64,000 nt of DNA from Candidatus Reidiella endopervernicosa (GCF_013343005.1 NZ_CP054491.1:3330501-3394500); one strand, 5' to 3'. Counted from the stretch's first letter, positions 48,425-58,348 are shown. Made by a program: numbers and translations. Notes: generated from the sequence alone by a model not told the origin.

Positions 48425-48909
48425 CTAGTTAACTCCTTTTTTGGTGGTTTCCCGCGTGAGGGTGTTGCATAACATAACTGCTTTTAATCCCTATTTCTAT
48501 AGGTGTTTGGCGATTTTGATCACCCTTTAAGCAATATATATAGGGGTTTGGCAACTTCACCATTTCAGGTTGGCAATCAAACATATAGGGAAGGCGATAA
48601 ATATGGCTATCTCACTCTGCGATCCTTTCTCAACTTAACCACATAACCCTCTATAAAACCGAAGATTTAGCATCAACATTATTCCGCCACTCGTCATGAC
48701 AGCCAGTAATTGTTACAGGATCAGCAACGACTTATATAAGAAATACGCTACATATGTAGCACTAAAAGATTGTCATAAATACCACGCTTACTATCACTTT
48801 AAACTCATCCAAAGCACCCAACAGCGGTAAAAACAGCGCTAAATTTTAGTGCCATAATGATAGCGAGCAACGCTCACACCAGTACGAAGTGCAAATTATG
48901 GAGTAGAAG
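48425..48909. promoter_or_regulatory. AT-rich intergenic control region between HU and the sugar kinase
   Basis: 485 bp without a gene, clearly more AT-rich than the surroundings. It has two direct repeats, TATAGGTGTTTGGC (48498-48511) and TATAGGGGTTTGGC (48539-48552), 41 bp apart, about four helical turns. It also has the palindromes CTTATATAAG (48731-48740) and GCTACATATGTAGC (48747-48760). It must hold the promoters of both divergent genes; the repeats look like operator sites, but no regulator is known. Confidence 0.5.
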
Positions 48910-49788
48910 ATGTCCGCTATCCTTGCTGTCGGTATCGCCACCCTCGATATCATCAACACCGTGGATGACTATCCCATCGAGAATAGTGAGCAACGCATCA
49001 CTGGTCAGCGAATCGTCTGTGGCGGAAATGCCACCAACACCCTCTCGGTGCTGCAACAGTTCGGATTCTCCTGTTCACTTGCGGCAAGCCTTGCCGACGA
49101 GCCCGATGGCCGGCGTGTGATCGCCATGCTGGAGGCGCGCAGTATCGACCTTGATCACTGCCTCATCGATAGCACGGGTAAAGTCCCAACCTCCTATATC
49201 ACTCTCAATCTCCACAACGGCTCACGCACTATCCTCCACCACCGTGATCTTGAAGAGTTTCAGCTGGAGGATTTCAAACGTATCGATCTAAGTCGCTACG
49301 ACTGGATCCACTTCGAGGGGCGCAACATCAGCCAGACCAAAGCGATGCTCGACCACCTGCGCAGCCACCACCCCGAAGTTAAGTATTCAATCGAGATTGA
49401 GAAGCCGCGTGACAACATCGAGCAGCTGTTTGATCACGCCGATCTACTGCTCTTTTCACGCATCTATGCACTCCACAACGGCTTCGACTCACCCGAGCTG
49501 TTTCTTAATCAGATTCGTGATCACCACGATGTCGCCGATCTGGTCGTTGCCTGGGGTAAGATGGGTGCAACCGCACTCGATCGCGCGGGTAACTTCTATC
49601 AGGCGCCAGCCTATCCCCCTGAGAAAGTTGTCGATACACTCGCTGCGGGTGACACCTTCAACGCCGCCTTTATCGCCTCGCAACTCAAGCAACAGCCATT
49701 TGTTATGTCACTACACGAGGCGTGTCGTCTCGCGGGTGCCAAGTGCGGTCAGCTGTGTTTAGACAATCTGGTCGATAGCGAATCATGA
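48910..49788 (+). CDS. PfkB-family sugar kinase, ketohexokinase-like
   Basis: A ribokinase-fold kinase of 292 residues. It has the N-terminal CGGNATNTLSVLQQFG substrate region, the ketohexokinase-type block DWIHFEGRN (about 138-146), VVAWGKMGATA and the catalytic AAGDTFNAAF with the conserved Asp (about 251-260). The usual GAGD is AAGD here, as in ketohexokinases. Fructose is the likely substrate by family, but this is inferred. It is coupled to the Rieske gene (ATGA overlap), whose link to sugar metabolism is unclear. Confidence 0.83.
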   Translation: MSAILAVGIATLDIINTVDDYPIENSEQRITGQRIVCGGNATNTLSVLQQFGFSCSLAASLADEPDGRRVIAMLEARSIDLDHCLIDSTGKVPTSYITLNLHNGSRTILHHRDLEEFQLEDFKRIDLSRYDWIHFEGRNISQTKAMLDHLRSHHPEVKYSIEIEKPRDNIEQLFDHADLLLFSRIYALHNGFDSPELFLNQIRDHHDVADLVVAWGKMGATALDRAGNFYQAPAYPPEKVVDTLAAGDTFNAAFIASQLKQQPFVMSLHEACRLAGAKCGQLCLDNLVDSES

Positions 49789-50135
49789 AGGTCAAAACAG
49801 CGCTTGTAGCCGCTACCGAGATCAAAGATGACAGCGCACGTGGTTTCAGTGTCACGGTTAACGATGATCCACTCGAGCTTTTTGTCGTCAACCGCAGCGG
49901 TAACTTCTACGCCTATCTCAATAAGTGCCCCCACGTCGGTGGTGAGCTCAACTGGCGCCCCGATCAGTTTCTCGATGTCGACTGCCAGCACATCGAGTGC
50001 GGCATGCACGGTGCGCTGTTTAAAATCGAGGATGGCTACTGTATCTACGGCCCCTGTCTGGGACACTCGCTAACACCGTTAGAGATTGAACTAATCGACG
50101 GTATGATCACCCTTTTAAGCGACTCGAAACCCTAA
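49785..50135 (+). CDS. Rieske [2Fe-2S] protein
   Basis: A 116-residue soluble ferredoxin-type Rieske protein. The cluster ligands are in CPHVGG (about 46-51) and CGMHGALF (about 74-81), giving C-x-H and C-x2-H. There is no membrane segment, so it is not part of a bc1 complex. It is coupled to the sugar kinase before it; the ABC ATPase starts 2 bp later. Confidence 0.9.
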   Translation: MKVKTALVAATEIKDDSARGFSVTVNDDPLELFVVNRSGNFYAYLNKCPHVGGELNWRPDQFLDVDCQHIECGMHGALFKIEDGYCIYGPCLGHSLTPLEIELIDGMITLLSDSKP

Positions 50136-50137
50136 CC

Positions 50138-51158
50138 ATGCAACAGCCCGCTATTCAGGTCGAACGGCTCCACAAGCAGTTCGATGAGGTCAACGCCGTC
50201 GACGGCATCAGCTTTCAGGTAGACCGGGGGTCAATCTGCGGCCTACTCGGCGGTAACGGTGCCGGTAAAACCACCACCCTCTCTATCCTGCTCGGGGAGT
50301 CGCTATTTTGCGGAAGCATGTTTTGGGCATCCAAGCCCAAGCAAGCGGCAAATACTTAACGCGACCGTTTATGCCTACGGCGCCCCGACGTCTGCGTACG
50401 TTGCGTAATCACCTCTTCGCGGCTCTACACAACTCCTCAGTGACTCTACGCCGACATAAAGCCGCTGCTGCATCTTCTTCGTCGTTCGCTCGCGCTCTCA
50501 ACTACGAATAGGCAGACGGCGTCGACTATCGGGGACTAACCGCCTTCGCTTCGCTATCCATGGCGGTCAGCGTCGGTCTGCTCACCCCTAGCAGTGGCAC
50601 TATCACCGTACTGGATGAGGACATGCTCACCCACCGCTACCGAGTGTTGCCACGGATGAACTTCTCATCACCCTATGTCGACCTGCCGATGCGTCTTACC
50701 GTGCGAGAGAATCTGACCGTCTACGCACATCTCTACGGTGTGCCACAGGTAAAAAGGCGAATTGCACAGCTCTGTGAACAGCTCGATATCGGTGAGTTTA
50801 TTGGCCGCCGTTACGGTACTCTCTCTGCCGGACAACGCACCCGAGTTGCACCTCGCCAAGGCACTGCTCAACCAACCGGAACTGCTACTACTTGATGAGC
50901 CAACCGCCTCACTCGATCCCGATAGCGCCGACCGAATTCGCACCATGCTCACTGATCCAGCAGCGAGACTGAGGCTGGCCACCCTGCTGCTCGCTCTCAT
51001 GGTACATGCGGCGAAGGGAGCGCTCTGCGATGAGGTGCATCATGTTGCCCTGCGTGATCGACCAGGGCACCCCCTCAGAACTGCAGGAACGTTTTGGGCG
51101 CGACTCAATGGAACAGGTCTTTCTCGATGTCGCACGCGCAGGGGAGGGCACCGCATGA
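50138..51158 (+). pseudogene. ABC transporter ATP-binding protein, interrupted and frameshifted
   Basis: The ATPase of an ABC-2 type exporter. The first 52 codons (Walker A GNGAGKTTTL) end at 50294; after element copy 5 the gene goes on from 50571 with GLLTPSSGTITVLDEDML. The signature LSAGQRTRV is followed by a one-base insertion (near 50847, CACCTC for CACTC), then LAKALLNQPELLLLDEPTASLDPD (Walker B) in another frame. At least one more shift (about 51000-51050) precedes the correct end QGTPSELQERFGRD...ARAGEGTA. The gene therefore shows an insertion plus several small lesions and is probably dead, although sequence error could contribute. The stop overlaps the permease start. Confidence 0.85.
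50295..50570 (+). mobile_element. 277-bp CG-flanked element, copy 5 (ABC ATPase, sense)
   Basis: 276 bp between CG dinucleotides, inserted right after the Walker A helix (LSILL). Removal with one CG gives ILLVGLLTP in frame. Removing TCGG as the repeat instead would give the canonical ILLGLLTP, so the exact border here is uncertain by a few bases. Several small deletions (for example CGACGTCTG and CAACTCCTCAG) set it apart. Confidence 0.88.
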
Positions 51159-51955
51159 ATAGCCTCTCGCTACATCGCATCGGCGCGATGGTGCTGCGCT
51201 ACACCTATCTGCTACGCAAGTCGTGGCCACGACTGCTGGAGCTGGTCTACTGGCCGACGGTACAGATGATTCTGTGGGGTTTTATCAGCCAGTTTTTTAC
51301 CCAGCACAGTAGCTGGGTGGCACAGGCGGCTGGGGTACTGATCGCTGGCGTACTGCTCTGGGATGTTCTGTTCCGTGGTCACCTCGGCGTAACCCTCGCC
51401 TTCTTTGAAGAGATGTACTCACGCAATCTCGGTCACCTCTTTGCATCCCCCCTCCGACCCTACGAACTGGTGATCTCGCTCACCACTATCAGTCTGATTC
51501 GTACCCTGATAGGTATCAGCGGGGCCGCAGCACTGGCGATACCGCTCTATCACTTCTCGATCTTCGACATCGGCCTGCCACTACTCGGTTTCTTCGCCGG
51601 GCTGTTGATGATGGGCTGGTCGATCGGCATCCTGCTCTCATCACTGGTGATGCGTTACGGACTCGGTGCTGAGAACCTCGCCTGGGTTGCGATCTTCGCC
51701 ATCGCTCCGATCTGCGGCATCTACTACCCAATATCAACCCTGCCGGAGTGGCTGCAGAGCGTGGCCTGGTGGCTACCAGCAAGCCATGTCTTTGAGGGGA
51801 TGCGTGCGGTAATGTTCGACGGCACTTTCCGCGCCGATCTGATGATTAAGGCACTCACTCTCGATCTACTCTATCTGGCCGTCGCCATTACTATCTTTCT
51901 ACGCACCTTCCGCGTGGCACGCGAAAAAGGGTTACTACTTCATGTTGGTGAGTAA
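51155..51955 (+). CDS. ABC-2 type transporter permease
   Basis: A 266-residue inner-membrane permease with six predicted helices (for example VAQAAGVLIAGVLLWDVLF, LIRTLIGISGAAALAIPLY, LPLLGFFAGLLMMGWSIGILLSSL). It has the ABC-2 features RNLGHLFASPLRPYELV and IAPICGIYYPISTLPEWLQ. It pairs with the broken ATPase upstream by an ATGA overlap. The frame is intact although its ATPase is not, so the transporter is presumably non-functional unless another ATPase serves it. Confidence 0.9.
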   Translation: MNSLSLHRIGAMVLRYTYLLRKSWPRLLELVYWPTVQMILWGFISQFFTQHSSWVAQAAGVLIAGVLLWDVLFRGHLGVTLAFFEEMYSRNLGHLFASPLRPYELVISLTTISLIRTLIGISGAAALAIPLYHFSIFDIGLPLLGFFAGLLMMGWSIGILLSSLVMRYGLGAENLAWVAIFAIAPICGIYYPISTLPEWLQSVAWWLPASHVFEGMRAVMFDGTFRADLMIKALTLDLLYLAVAITIFLRTFRVAREKGLLLHVGE

Positions 51956-52047
51956 AACTGTGACGACTACCCAACTTAGGCCATTGGCATCCTGGCAGAG
52001 CGAGATAGAATAGAAATATCCCTGTAGCCACAATAACAACAAAACCT

Positions 52048-53121
52048 ATGAGTGAAAGTAGCATTGAGGTCGATGAAGAGACGATCAAGGATTTCCTTGG
52101 CGAGCTGACCGACGCCTACGACAATATGTCTGACGCGCTGGTACGCATCGACGATGCACCCGATGACCGCAGCGCCATCGATGAACTGTTCCGCGTAGTC
52201 CACTCGATCAAGAGCAATCTGCGCATGGTGGGGCTCGAGCAGCTCTCCGAGATCATCCACATGCTAGAGGATATTCTCGATGCCATTCGCCACGGCCACC
52301 TCCACCACGTCGCAGGTTTTAACGATCTACTACTACTGGTTGTCGCACAGATTCGTGAACTCTCTGCACAGCAGCTTAGCTCGCCTGGGGAGAGCGCCGA
52401 AAGTGGACAACTACACACTCTCATCCACACGCTCACCGACACCGACCCGGCACATCTTCAGCAGCGTGTCATAGAGACACTGCAGCAGATTGACCCCAAT
52501 GGAGATTACGAGGTTGCTGAATCTCCCCAGCCAACCCGTAGCGACTCAACCGCACAAAGCGCCGACATCGCCTTCTTCTTTGAATTGAGCCAGCAGATCG
52601 AGAGCGTGACCCCATTCTGGCCGGGCCGCAGCACCCGTCTACTCGATCTCTGCCTGAGCATGAATGAGGCGGCGGATAATCCGGTCGACGAGGTACAGCT
52701 CACCGCAGCAGTCTACCTCTACGATATTGGCATGTCGTTCCTACCAATCGAGATCGCCACTAAGGGCGAACCGCTCAGCGATGAGGAGAGCGCACAGCTC
52801 AAAGGTCACAGCCGCATAGGTTACGAGTGGATGCGTCGTATGAGTGGCTGGGAGTCTGCAGCCGAGATGATCCACCACCACCATGAACGGCTCGATGGAA
52901 GCGGTTACCCGCAACAGCTAAACGGGGAACAGATTTGCGAGGGGGCGAAAATCATCGCCATCGCCGACACCTTTGTTGCCATGATCAGCAACCGCTGCTA
53001 CCGCGAACATAAACGTCCAATCATGCGTGCCGTGCTGGAGATCAACAGCCACATCGGCAGTCAATTCGACAAACAGTGGGTGGCGCACTTCAACCAGGTG
53101 GTAAAGGCGAAAATCACCTGA
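52048..53121 (+). CDS. Hpt domain fused to a degenerate HD-GYP-like domain
   Basis: A 357-residue two-domain signalling protein. Residues about 8-110 are an Hpt phosphotransfer domain with the active His in FRVVHSIKSNLRMVG (about 49-63). Residues about 200-350 resemble HD-GYP cyclic-di-GMP phosphodiesterases: HHHHERLDGSGYP (about 276-288) and KIIAIADTFVAM are intact. The HD pair itself is replaced by YDIG (VYLYDIGMSFLP, about 226-237), losing the first metal His. It could have changed activity or serve as a receiver for a phosphorelay. No kinase is adjacent. Confidence 0.82.
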   Translation: MSESSIEVDEETIKDFLGELTDAYDNMSDALVRIDDAPDDRSAIDELFRVVHSIKSNLRMVGLEQLSEIIHMLEDILDAIRHGHLHHVAGFNDLLLLVVAQIRELSAQQLSSPGESAESGQLHTLIHTLTDTDPAHLQQRVIETLQQIDPNGDYEVAESPQPTRSDSTAQSADIAFFFELSQQIESVTPFWPGRSTRLLDLCLSMNEAADNPVDEVQLTAAVYLYDIGMSFLPIEIATKGEPLSDEESAQLKGHSRIGYEWMRRMSGWESAAEMIHHHHERLDGSGYPQQLNGEQICEGAKIIAIADTFVAMISNRCYREHKRPIMRAVLEINSHIGSQFDKQWVAHFNQVVKAKIT

Positions 53122-53132
53122 GACGTTAATAA

Positions 53133-53369
53133 CTAATTTTCAATATCCTGGTCACGTCTCTTCTGGATCCTGACGATGACCTCATACTCATCGTACGCCT
53201 CTTCATCGTGGTGAAACTCATCCACCTCGGCCTCTGTCAAACTCGCAACACCCCACAAGATCAAAATAATACCGACCAGAAGGTATGCCGCTATCGTCCC
53301 CCAGTCGTGTGCCGACCAGTCGTTACAGACGCTGTAGAGCATTGCCGCACCGAATAATATCCGTATCAA
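53133..53369 (-). CDS. Small membrane protein of unknown function
   Basis: A 78-residue protein with two hydrophobic stretches (about 1-14 and 25-42, AAYLLVGIILILWGVASL) and a strongly acidic C-terminal tail (DEFHHDEEAYDEYE). No family was recognised. It lies 21 bp downstream of the ferredoxin gene on the same strand, so the two may be co-transcribed. Confidence 0.55.
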   Translation of the reverse strand: MIRILFGAAMLYSVCNDWSAHDWGTIAAYLLVGIILILWGVASLTEAEVDEFHHDEEAYDEYEVIVRIQKRRDQDIEN

Positions 53370-53390
53370 ACTGCCTCCCAGTTTCGTCCC

Positions 53391-53699
53391 TTAGATCTTC
53401 AACCGCTCCACTACCTTACCCTTGAGCAGATGCTGCTCAATGATCTCGTCGATATCCTCTTTATCGATGAAGGTGTACCAGGTTTCCCCCGGGTAGATCA
53501 CCATCACCGGTCCCTTGTCGCAGCGATCCATGCAACCCGCCGAATTGACTCTCACCTGCCCCGCACCGTGAATACCAAGCTCCTTACAGCGCTTCTTGGC
53601 GTAATCACGCAGGGCCTGCGCACCGTGATTACCGCAGCAGGCACAGCCATCGTCACGTTGGTTGGTACAGACAAAGAGGTGGTACTGGTAGTGGGACAT
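53391..53699 (-). CDS. Thioredoxin-like [2Fe-2S] ferredoxin
   Basis: A 102-residue protein with a thioredoxin-like [2Fe-2S] fold. The Cys ligands lie in VCTNQRDDGCACCG (about 10-23) and NSAGCMDRCDKGP (about 52-64), and it ends in the family-type GETWYTFIDKEDIDEIIEQHLLKG. It is divergent from the glcF-like gene; both are redox proteins, but a shared pathway is not shown. Confidence 0.9.
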   Translation of the reverse strand: MSHYQYHLFVCTNQRDDGCACCGNHGAQALRDYAKKRCKELGIHGAGQVRVNSAGCMDRCDKGPVMVIYPGETWYTFIDKEDIDEIIEQHLLKGKVVERLKI

Positions 53700-53815
53700 C
53701 GACTTAATCCGAATTGAACAATTGATAAGGGGATTATATCGGGAACTGCTAGAATAATGACCTTTGAGGCGCGCAACCTACGGCGTCGAGCAAACCGGCA
53801 ACACAGAGCGACCCT

Positions 53816-55066
53816 TTGGACCAACCCGTTACACCGCCCGATCAGCAGATACTCAAAGAGACCGACCAGTGCGTGCTCTGCGGTCTCTGCCTGCCCCACT
53901 GCCCGACCTACCACCTCACCCGCAACGAGGCGGAGTCCCCGCGTGGACGCATTTCGCTGATGCAGGCGCTGGCGCGTGGCCAGCTGCAGGCAGATGCAGA
54001 GCTCAAGGGGCACCTCGACCGCTGTCTGGTCTGCCGCAGCTGTGAGCGAGTCTGCCCGTCACAGGTCCCCTACGGCAAGCTGATCGATGAGGCGCGTGCG
54101 CTGTTTGCCCCCGGCGCCGCTCAGTCCTCATCACGCAGTGTGCCACTGCAACAGCTGCTCGACAGCGTCGCCGATAAACAGGGGCGTCTACGACAGGTCG
54201 CTAAAGGCCTGCGTCTCTATCAGCGCTCCGGTGCTCAGTGGCTGGCGCGCCAGAGTGGTCTGTTGCGAGGCCTCAAACTCGACGGACTGGAGCAGGCACT
54301 GCCCAACGTGCCCGAACCGCTCAACCTGAAAAGCTACTACCCTCCTCAGGGTGAGAAGCGAGCCGATGTCGCCCTCTTTACCGGCTGTATCGGCGAAATG
54401 ATGGACGACGGCACCCTGCCGAGTGCGATCAAACTGCTCAACATCCTCGGTTATGGCGTGCAGATTCCCGTCAGCCAGGGGTGTTGCGGTTCGCTCCATC
54501 AACACAACGGCGAACCTGAGCAGGCAAAGTCACTCGCTCACATCAATGTCACCGCTTTTAACGGGCTAGAGGTAGAGGCGGTTATCGGTACGGGTAGCGG
54601 TTGTACCGCGCAGTTGCGGGAGTATGCGGCTCGTTATGGAGAAGAGAACGGCTTCAAGGTAGCGGTCTATGACATCTGCGACTTCCTCGCTACGATCGAG
54701 TGGCCGGAGCAGATCTGCTTTCGCCCCCTCAAACAGCGCATCGCCATTCACGAACCCTGTGCCAGCCGCAATCTGCTCAATGGCATGGCGAGCGTACAGA
54801 AGCTACTGGCGATGATCCCGGAACTAGTGGCACGGCCGCTGGCAAACAATAATCGCTGTTGTGGTGCTGCGGGTAGTTACATGGTAACCCAACCAGCACT
54901 AGCCGATGCCTTACGACGTGAGAAACTCTCTGCCATTACCGCCGCGTCGGCCGATGCAGTTGTCAGCACCAACATCGGCTGCGCACTCCATATTCAGGCG
55001 GGCAGGCCGGGGCTTGAACTACACCACCCGATCGCGCTGCTGTTACAGCAGATCACCAGCGTCTAG
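53816..55066 (+). CDS. glcF: Glycolate oxidase iron-sulfur subunit (GlcF-like)
   Basis: A 416-residue protein with two [4Fe-4S] motifs near the start, CVLCGLCLPHCPTYH (about 20-34) and CLVCRSCERVCPSQVPYG (about 70-87), then two CCG domains (GCCGSLHQHNGE and RCCGAAGSYMV), the layout of GlcF. GlcF passes electrons from glycolate oxidation to quinones. No glcD or glcE is in the window, so glycolate is inferred from family only. The start is a TTG at 53816, with no better in-frame start before the first cluster. Confidence 0.88.
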   Translation: MDQPVTPPDQQILKETDQCVLCGLCLPHCPTYHLTRNEAESPRGRISLMQALARGQLQADAELKGHLDRCLVCRSCERVCPSQVPYGKLIDEARALFAPGAAQSSSRSVPLQQLLDSVADKQGRLRQVAKGLRLYQRSGAQWLARQSGLLRGLKLDGLEQALPNVPEPLNLKSYYPPQGEKRADVALFTGCIGEMMDDGTLPSAIKLLNILGYGVQIPVSQGCCGSLHQHNGEPEQAKSLAHINVTAFNGLEVEAVIGTGSGCTAQLREYAARYGEENGFKVAVYDICDFLATIEWPEQICFRPLKQRIAIHEPCASRNLLNGMASVQKLLAMIPELVARPLANNNRCCGAAGSYMVTQPALADALRREKLSAITAASADAVVSTNIGCALHIQAGRPGLELHHPIALLLQQITSV

Positions 55067-55074
55067 CGGCCTCA

Positions 55075-56832
55075 TCAATCACTCGGCACAGTTCGTTCCA
55101 GCGCCCATTCGCGCAGCGCATCGATACGCTCCTGCATCACCAGTGAAAGTGGCCGGGTCTGAATCAGCTCTTCAAGAATATCGCCGGTCCCCAGCTCACT
55201 CTGATTGGCGTGGGTGGCGTAGAGCGCGGAGACGATCGCCTGTTCGATCTCGGCACCAGAGAATCCCTCCGACTGCGCCGCCAACATGCCGGTATCGAAA
55301 CGCTCCGCCTCGATCTCACGTTTTTTCAGATGGATCTCAAAGATATCGCGCCGTACCTCGGCGCTGGGCAGATCGACAAAGAAGATCTCGTCAAATCGCC
55401 CCTTGCGCACCAGCTCCGGTGGTAGCTGATCGATCTCGTTTGCGGTAGCGACGATAAAGACACTGCTCTGCTTCTCCGCCATCCAGGTCAGCAGCGAGCC
55501 CAACACCCGCTTTGAGGTACCGCCGTCATGATCCTGAGTCGAGATCCCCTTCTCGATCTCATCGATCCACAACACGCAGGGGGCCATCGCCTCGGCCATT
55601 TTCAGTGATTCGCGCATCTTGCGCTCGGTCTCGCCGTGAAATGTGTCGTGAATCGCCGCAAAATCGAGCCTCAACAGCGGTACATTCCAACTCCCCGCCA
55701 CCGCCTTGGCGGCAAGGCTCTTTCCACCACCCTGCACACCGAGTAGCAGCACCCCCTTGGGCGGATCGAGGCGTTTGTCATCAACCTCACTGTGGAAGAT
55801 GGCACGACGTGGCTCCAACCAGCTTTTGAGCTTGCGCAGTCCACCCACCTCACCGAAGCGAGCGGTATCGAATTCATAACTGAGCACACCCTCTCCCCGG
55901 GAGTCGCTATTTTTGCGAAAGTTTGTTTTGGGCATCCAAGCCCAAGCAAACAGCAAAAACTTCACGCGACCGTTTATGCCTGCGGCGCCCGACCGTCCTG
56001 CGTACGTTGCGTAATCACCTCTTCGCGGCTCTACACAACCCCTCAGTGACTCTACGCCGACATAAAGCCGCTGCTGCATCTTCTCCGTCGTTCGCTCGCG
56101 CTCTCAACTACGAATATACAGACGGCGTCGACTATCGGGGACTAACCGCCCTCACTTCGCTCTCCATGGCGGTCAGCGGCTGAGCAGTGCATGTTTCGCC
56201 TTCATCACCGTCGGCAGATCGGACTCGGTGATCGCCCCGTCATCGAAGATCGCATTACGAGCCAATCGAGTCGCATCATCACGGGTCAGACCGCTGAGAT
56301 TACTGACCAGCAGTTTGAAGGTCGCTTCATCACTACGCACCGACTGGCGACTCCGCTGCTGATACTGCTGGGTCGTCTCTAGCACGATCTTCTCCAGCGC
56401 CACCTGGTCGGGTAGTGAGATCTCGGCGCTGGCAGTAAAGGGCCTCAGCTCTGGTGGGATCGTAATCTTATGGCTCAGCAGTACCAGCGAGATACCGCTC
56501 TGCTGATGGCTCAGCGCGATATCCTTGAGCAGACGGATGTGTAGCGGCTCGTCGAGATAGGGATGAAAATCACACAGCACATAGATACCGGCATGGCGGT
56601 CGCGACGTAGCTGCCAGAGCATCTCCTCCGGCTTCGCTCCCTCTTCGCTGGAGGGGATATCGATATCGATGCGCCGCATGCCATCGGTCACGCTCCAGCT
56701 ATTCACCGACTTGAAGCGCCGCTGGCCGATACCACTCAGCAGCTGCAGCACCCGCGTCTCCTCCTGCGATTCGATCACTACAATTGGAAAGTGGGAGCTG
56801 AGCAGCAGCTCAAGATCGTGACTCTCATTCAT
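55075..56832 (-). pseudogene. Ycf46-like AAA ATPase interrupted by a 277-bp element
   Basis: A ~493-residue AAA+ protein like cyanobacterial Ycf46. The N-terminal part (56832-56177, with PIVVIESQEETRVLQLL and a Rossmann-like region) is split from the AAA module (55899-55075: VGGLRKLKSWLEPRRAIF, Walker A GVQGGGKSLAAKAVAG, Walker B CVLWIDEIEK, second region [31 protein letters not shown]). Element copy 6 separates them after HALLSR. Apart from the insertion there is no frameshift in either half. Joining with one CG gives ALLSRGEGVLSYEF. Two truncated proteins are expected as it stands, one without nucleotide-binding motifs. Confidence 0.88.
55900..56176 (+). mobile_element. 277-bp CG-flanked element, copy 6 (AAA gene, antisense)
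   Basis: 277 bp between CG dinucleotides, inserted antisense to the host. It starts GGAGTCGCTATTTTTGCGAA and shares TTCTCCGTCGTTCGC and GAATATACAGACGG with copy 7, its closest relative in the window. Excision with one CG restores an uninterrupted frame. Confidence 0.9.
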
Positions 56833-56974
56833 GCAAACGATCCTTATTGTTCGGTAACTTTCAGGGGTCGGAGTCGGTACCGACTCGACCCCATCAGGAC
56901 TAACTCCATCTTGTGCGAAACATTCTAGCCCGACTACCTTGCCTCACCCTACCCCTGCCGCTAAGGTATCAATC

Positions 56975-57619
56975 ATGAATAGACGCGACTACCCCCCCCT
57001 CGACCAGCTGGTGATGAATCTCGACATGGCGCTTCAGACCGTCTTCGGTCAGCCGAAAATCACCGAACGTCCCAACCCGGCCGACGATCTTGATGATACC
57101 GAGCTGAGCGAGGCGGAACAGCGCCATGTAGCGGGGCTGATGCGTATCAATCACGCCGGTGAGGTCTGCGCCCAGGCGCTCTATCAGGGCCAAGCACTGA
57201 CCGCCAAGCTACCCGAGGTGCGCGACAGCATGGCGCGCGCCGCGCAGGAGGAGAACGACCACCTCGACTGGTGCGAGGGACGGGTTAAGGATATGGGTAG
57301 CCGCAAGAGCCTGCTCAATCCCCTCTGGTATGCCGGCTCATTCGCCATCGGTGCCACGGCGGGTCTTGCCGGTGACAAGTGGAGCCTTGGTTTTGTTGCC
57401 GAGACCGAGAAGCAGGTGGTGAAGCACCTCGATGAACACCTCGAGTCAATTCCCGAGCACGACGAGAAGAGTCGCGCAATTCTTGAGCAGATGAAGGTCG
57501 ATGAGCAGCACCACGCTACGCTCGCACTGCAGGCCGGAGGGGCAGATCTACCCTGGCCGATCAAAAAATTGATGGGACTCACCTCCAAGCTGATGACCAA
57601 GAGCGTCTACCACATCTAA
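56975..57619 (+). CDS. coq7: Demethoxyubiquinone hydroxylase Coq7
   Basis: A di-iron hydroxylase of ubiquinone synthesis that adds a ring oxygen in a late step. The 214-residue protein has the di-iron ligands in [39 protein letters not shown] and [15 protein letters not shown] 56975 gives the family start [17 protein letters not shown]; the frame opens 12 codons earlier. It is divergent from the AAA gene. Its presence implies an aerobic ubiquinone pathway. Confidence 0.95.
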   Translation: MNRRDYPPLDQLVMNLDMALQTVFGQPKITERPNPADDLDDTELSEAEQRHVAGLMRINHAGEVCAQALYQGQALTAKLPEVRDSMARAAQEENDHLDWCEGRVKDMGSRKSLLNPLWYAGSFAIGATAGLAGDKWSLGFVAETEKQVVKHLDEHLESIPEHDEKSRAILEQMKVDEQHHATLALQAGGADLPWPIKKLMGLTSKLMTKSVYHI

Positions 57620-57650
57620 CCTACCCTCGGGCCAGACGGAACAATCCAGC

Positions 57651-58124
57651 ATGGAACTCAGCTTCAATGACTACACCATTTCCACCGTCTACGGCAGCGT
57701 AGATAACACCCTGCGCGGTGAGATTATCGACTTCTGGAGCCGCAACAATGCCATCGGTAATCCCCTGGAAACGGAACGGAGGGTACAGGAGGTAGTCTGC
57801 ATCGCCCGCAATCCACAGGGCGAGCTGGCCGGACTCTCAACCGTCTATCCCGGCAAGCTCAACGGTGACAACAACTACTTCTTCTACCGGATGTTCATCC
57901 AACCTACCGATCGCATTCCCAACATGATGCGCATCATCACCCGCACCACTCGTGACTACCTCAACAGCGCAGAGATACAGAACAAACCCCAGGGAATCGC
58001 TATCGTCACCGAGAATCCGAAGCTGATGCGCAAGGGAATGAAGAAAATGTTTACCGAGATCGGCTACCACTACCTCGGTAAGGGGCCGAAGGGCAACGAC
58101 ATCTGGACCTTCGACTTCAGCTAA
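57651..58124 (+). CDS. Conserved hypothetical protein, possibly GNAT-like
   Basis: A 157-residue soluble protein following coq7 by 31 bp. The segment VQEVVCIARNPQGELAGLSTVYPG (about 44-67) and YFFYRMFIQPTDR (about 75-87) resemble beta strands of a GNAT fold, and the C-terminus reads KKMFTEIGYHYLGKGPKGNDIWTF. The acetyl-CoA loop is not clear, so enzymatic activity is uncertain. No symbol is given. Confidence 0.6.
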   Translation: MELSFNDYTISTVYGSVDNTLRGEIIDFWSRNNAIGNPLETERRVQEVVCIARNPQGELAGLSTVYPGKLNGDNNYFFYRMFIQPTDRIPNMMRIITRTTRDYLNSAEIQNKPQGIAIVTENPKLMRKGMKKMFTEIGYHYLGKGPKGNDIWTFDFS

Positions 58125-58348
58125 CGGTTCAGCGCGGTATCTTGCTCGTATTTAGACAGCAGAAGATCTCCAGCATCACCCACTCAAGCGATTTGACAAC
58201 CTGCTTCACTTAACGCTTTGACAGCCCTCTCACCCACACCAATGATCAGGCACTTCAGCCGGTTTTCTCAACATGACACAGCCCCATATGATCAGCGAGG
58301 CAAACCTGATTCTTCTAACATTCGCCTCAGAATGCATGGTTCATAGCC

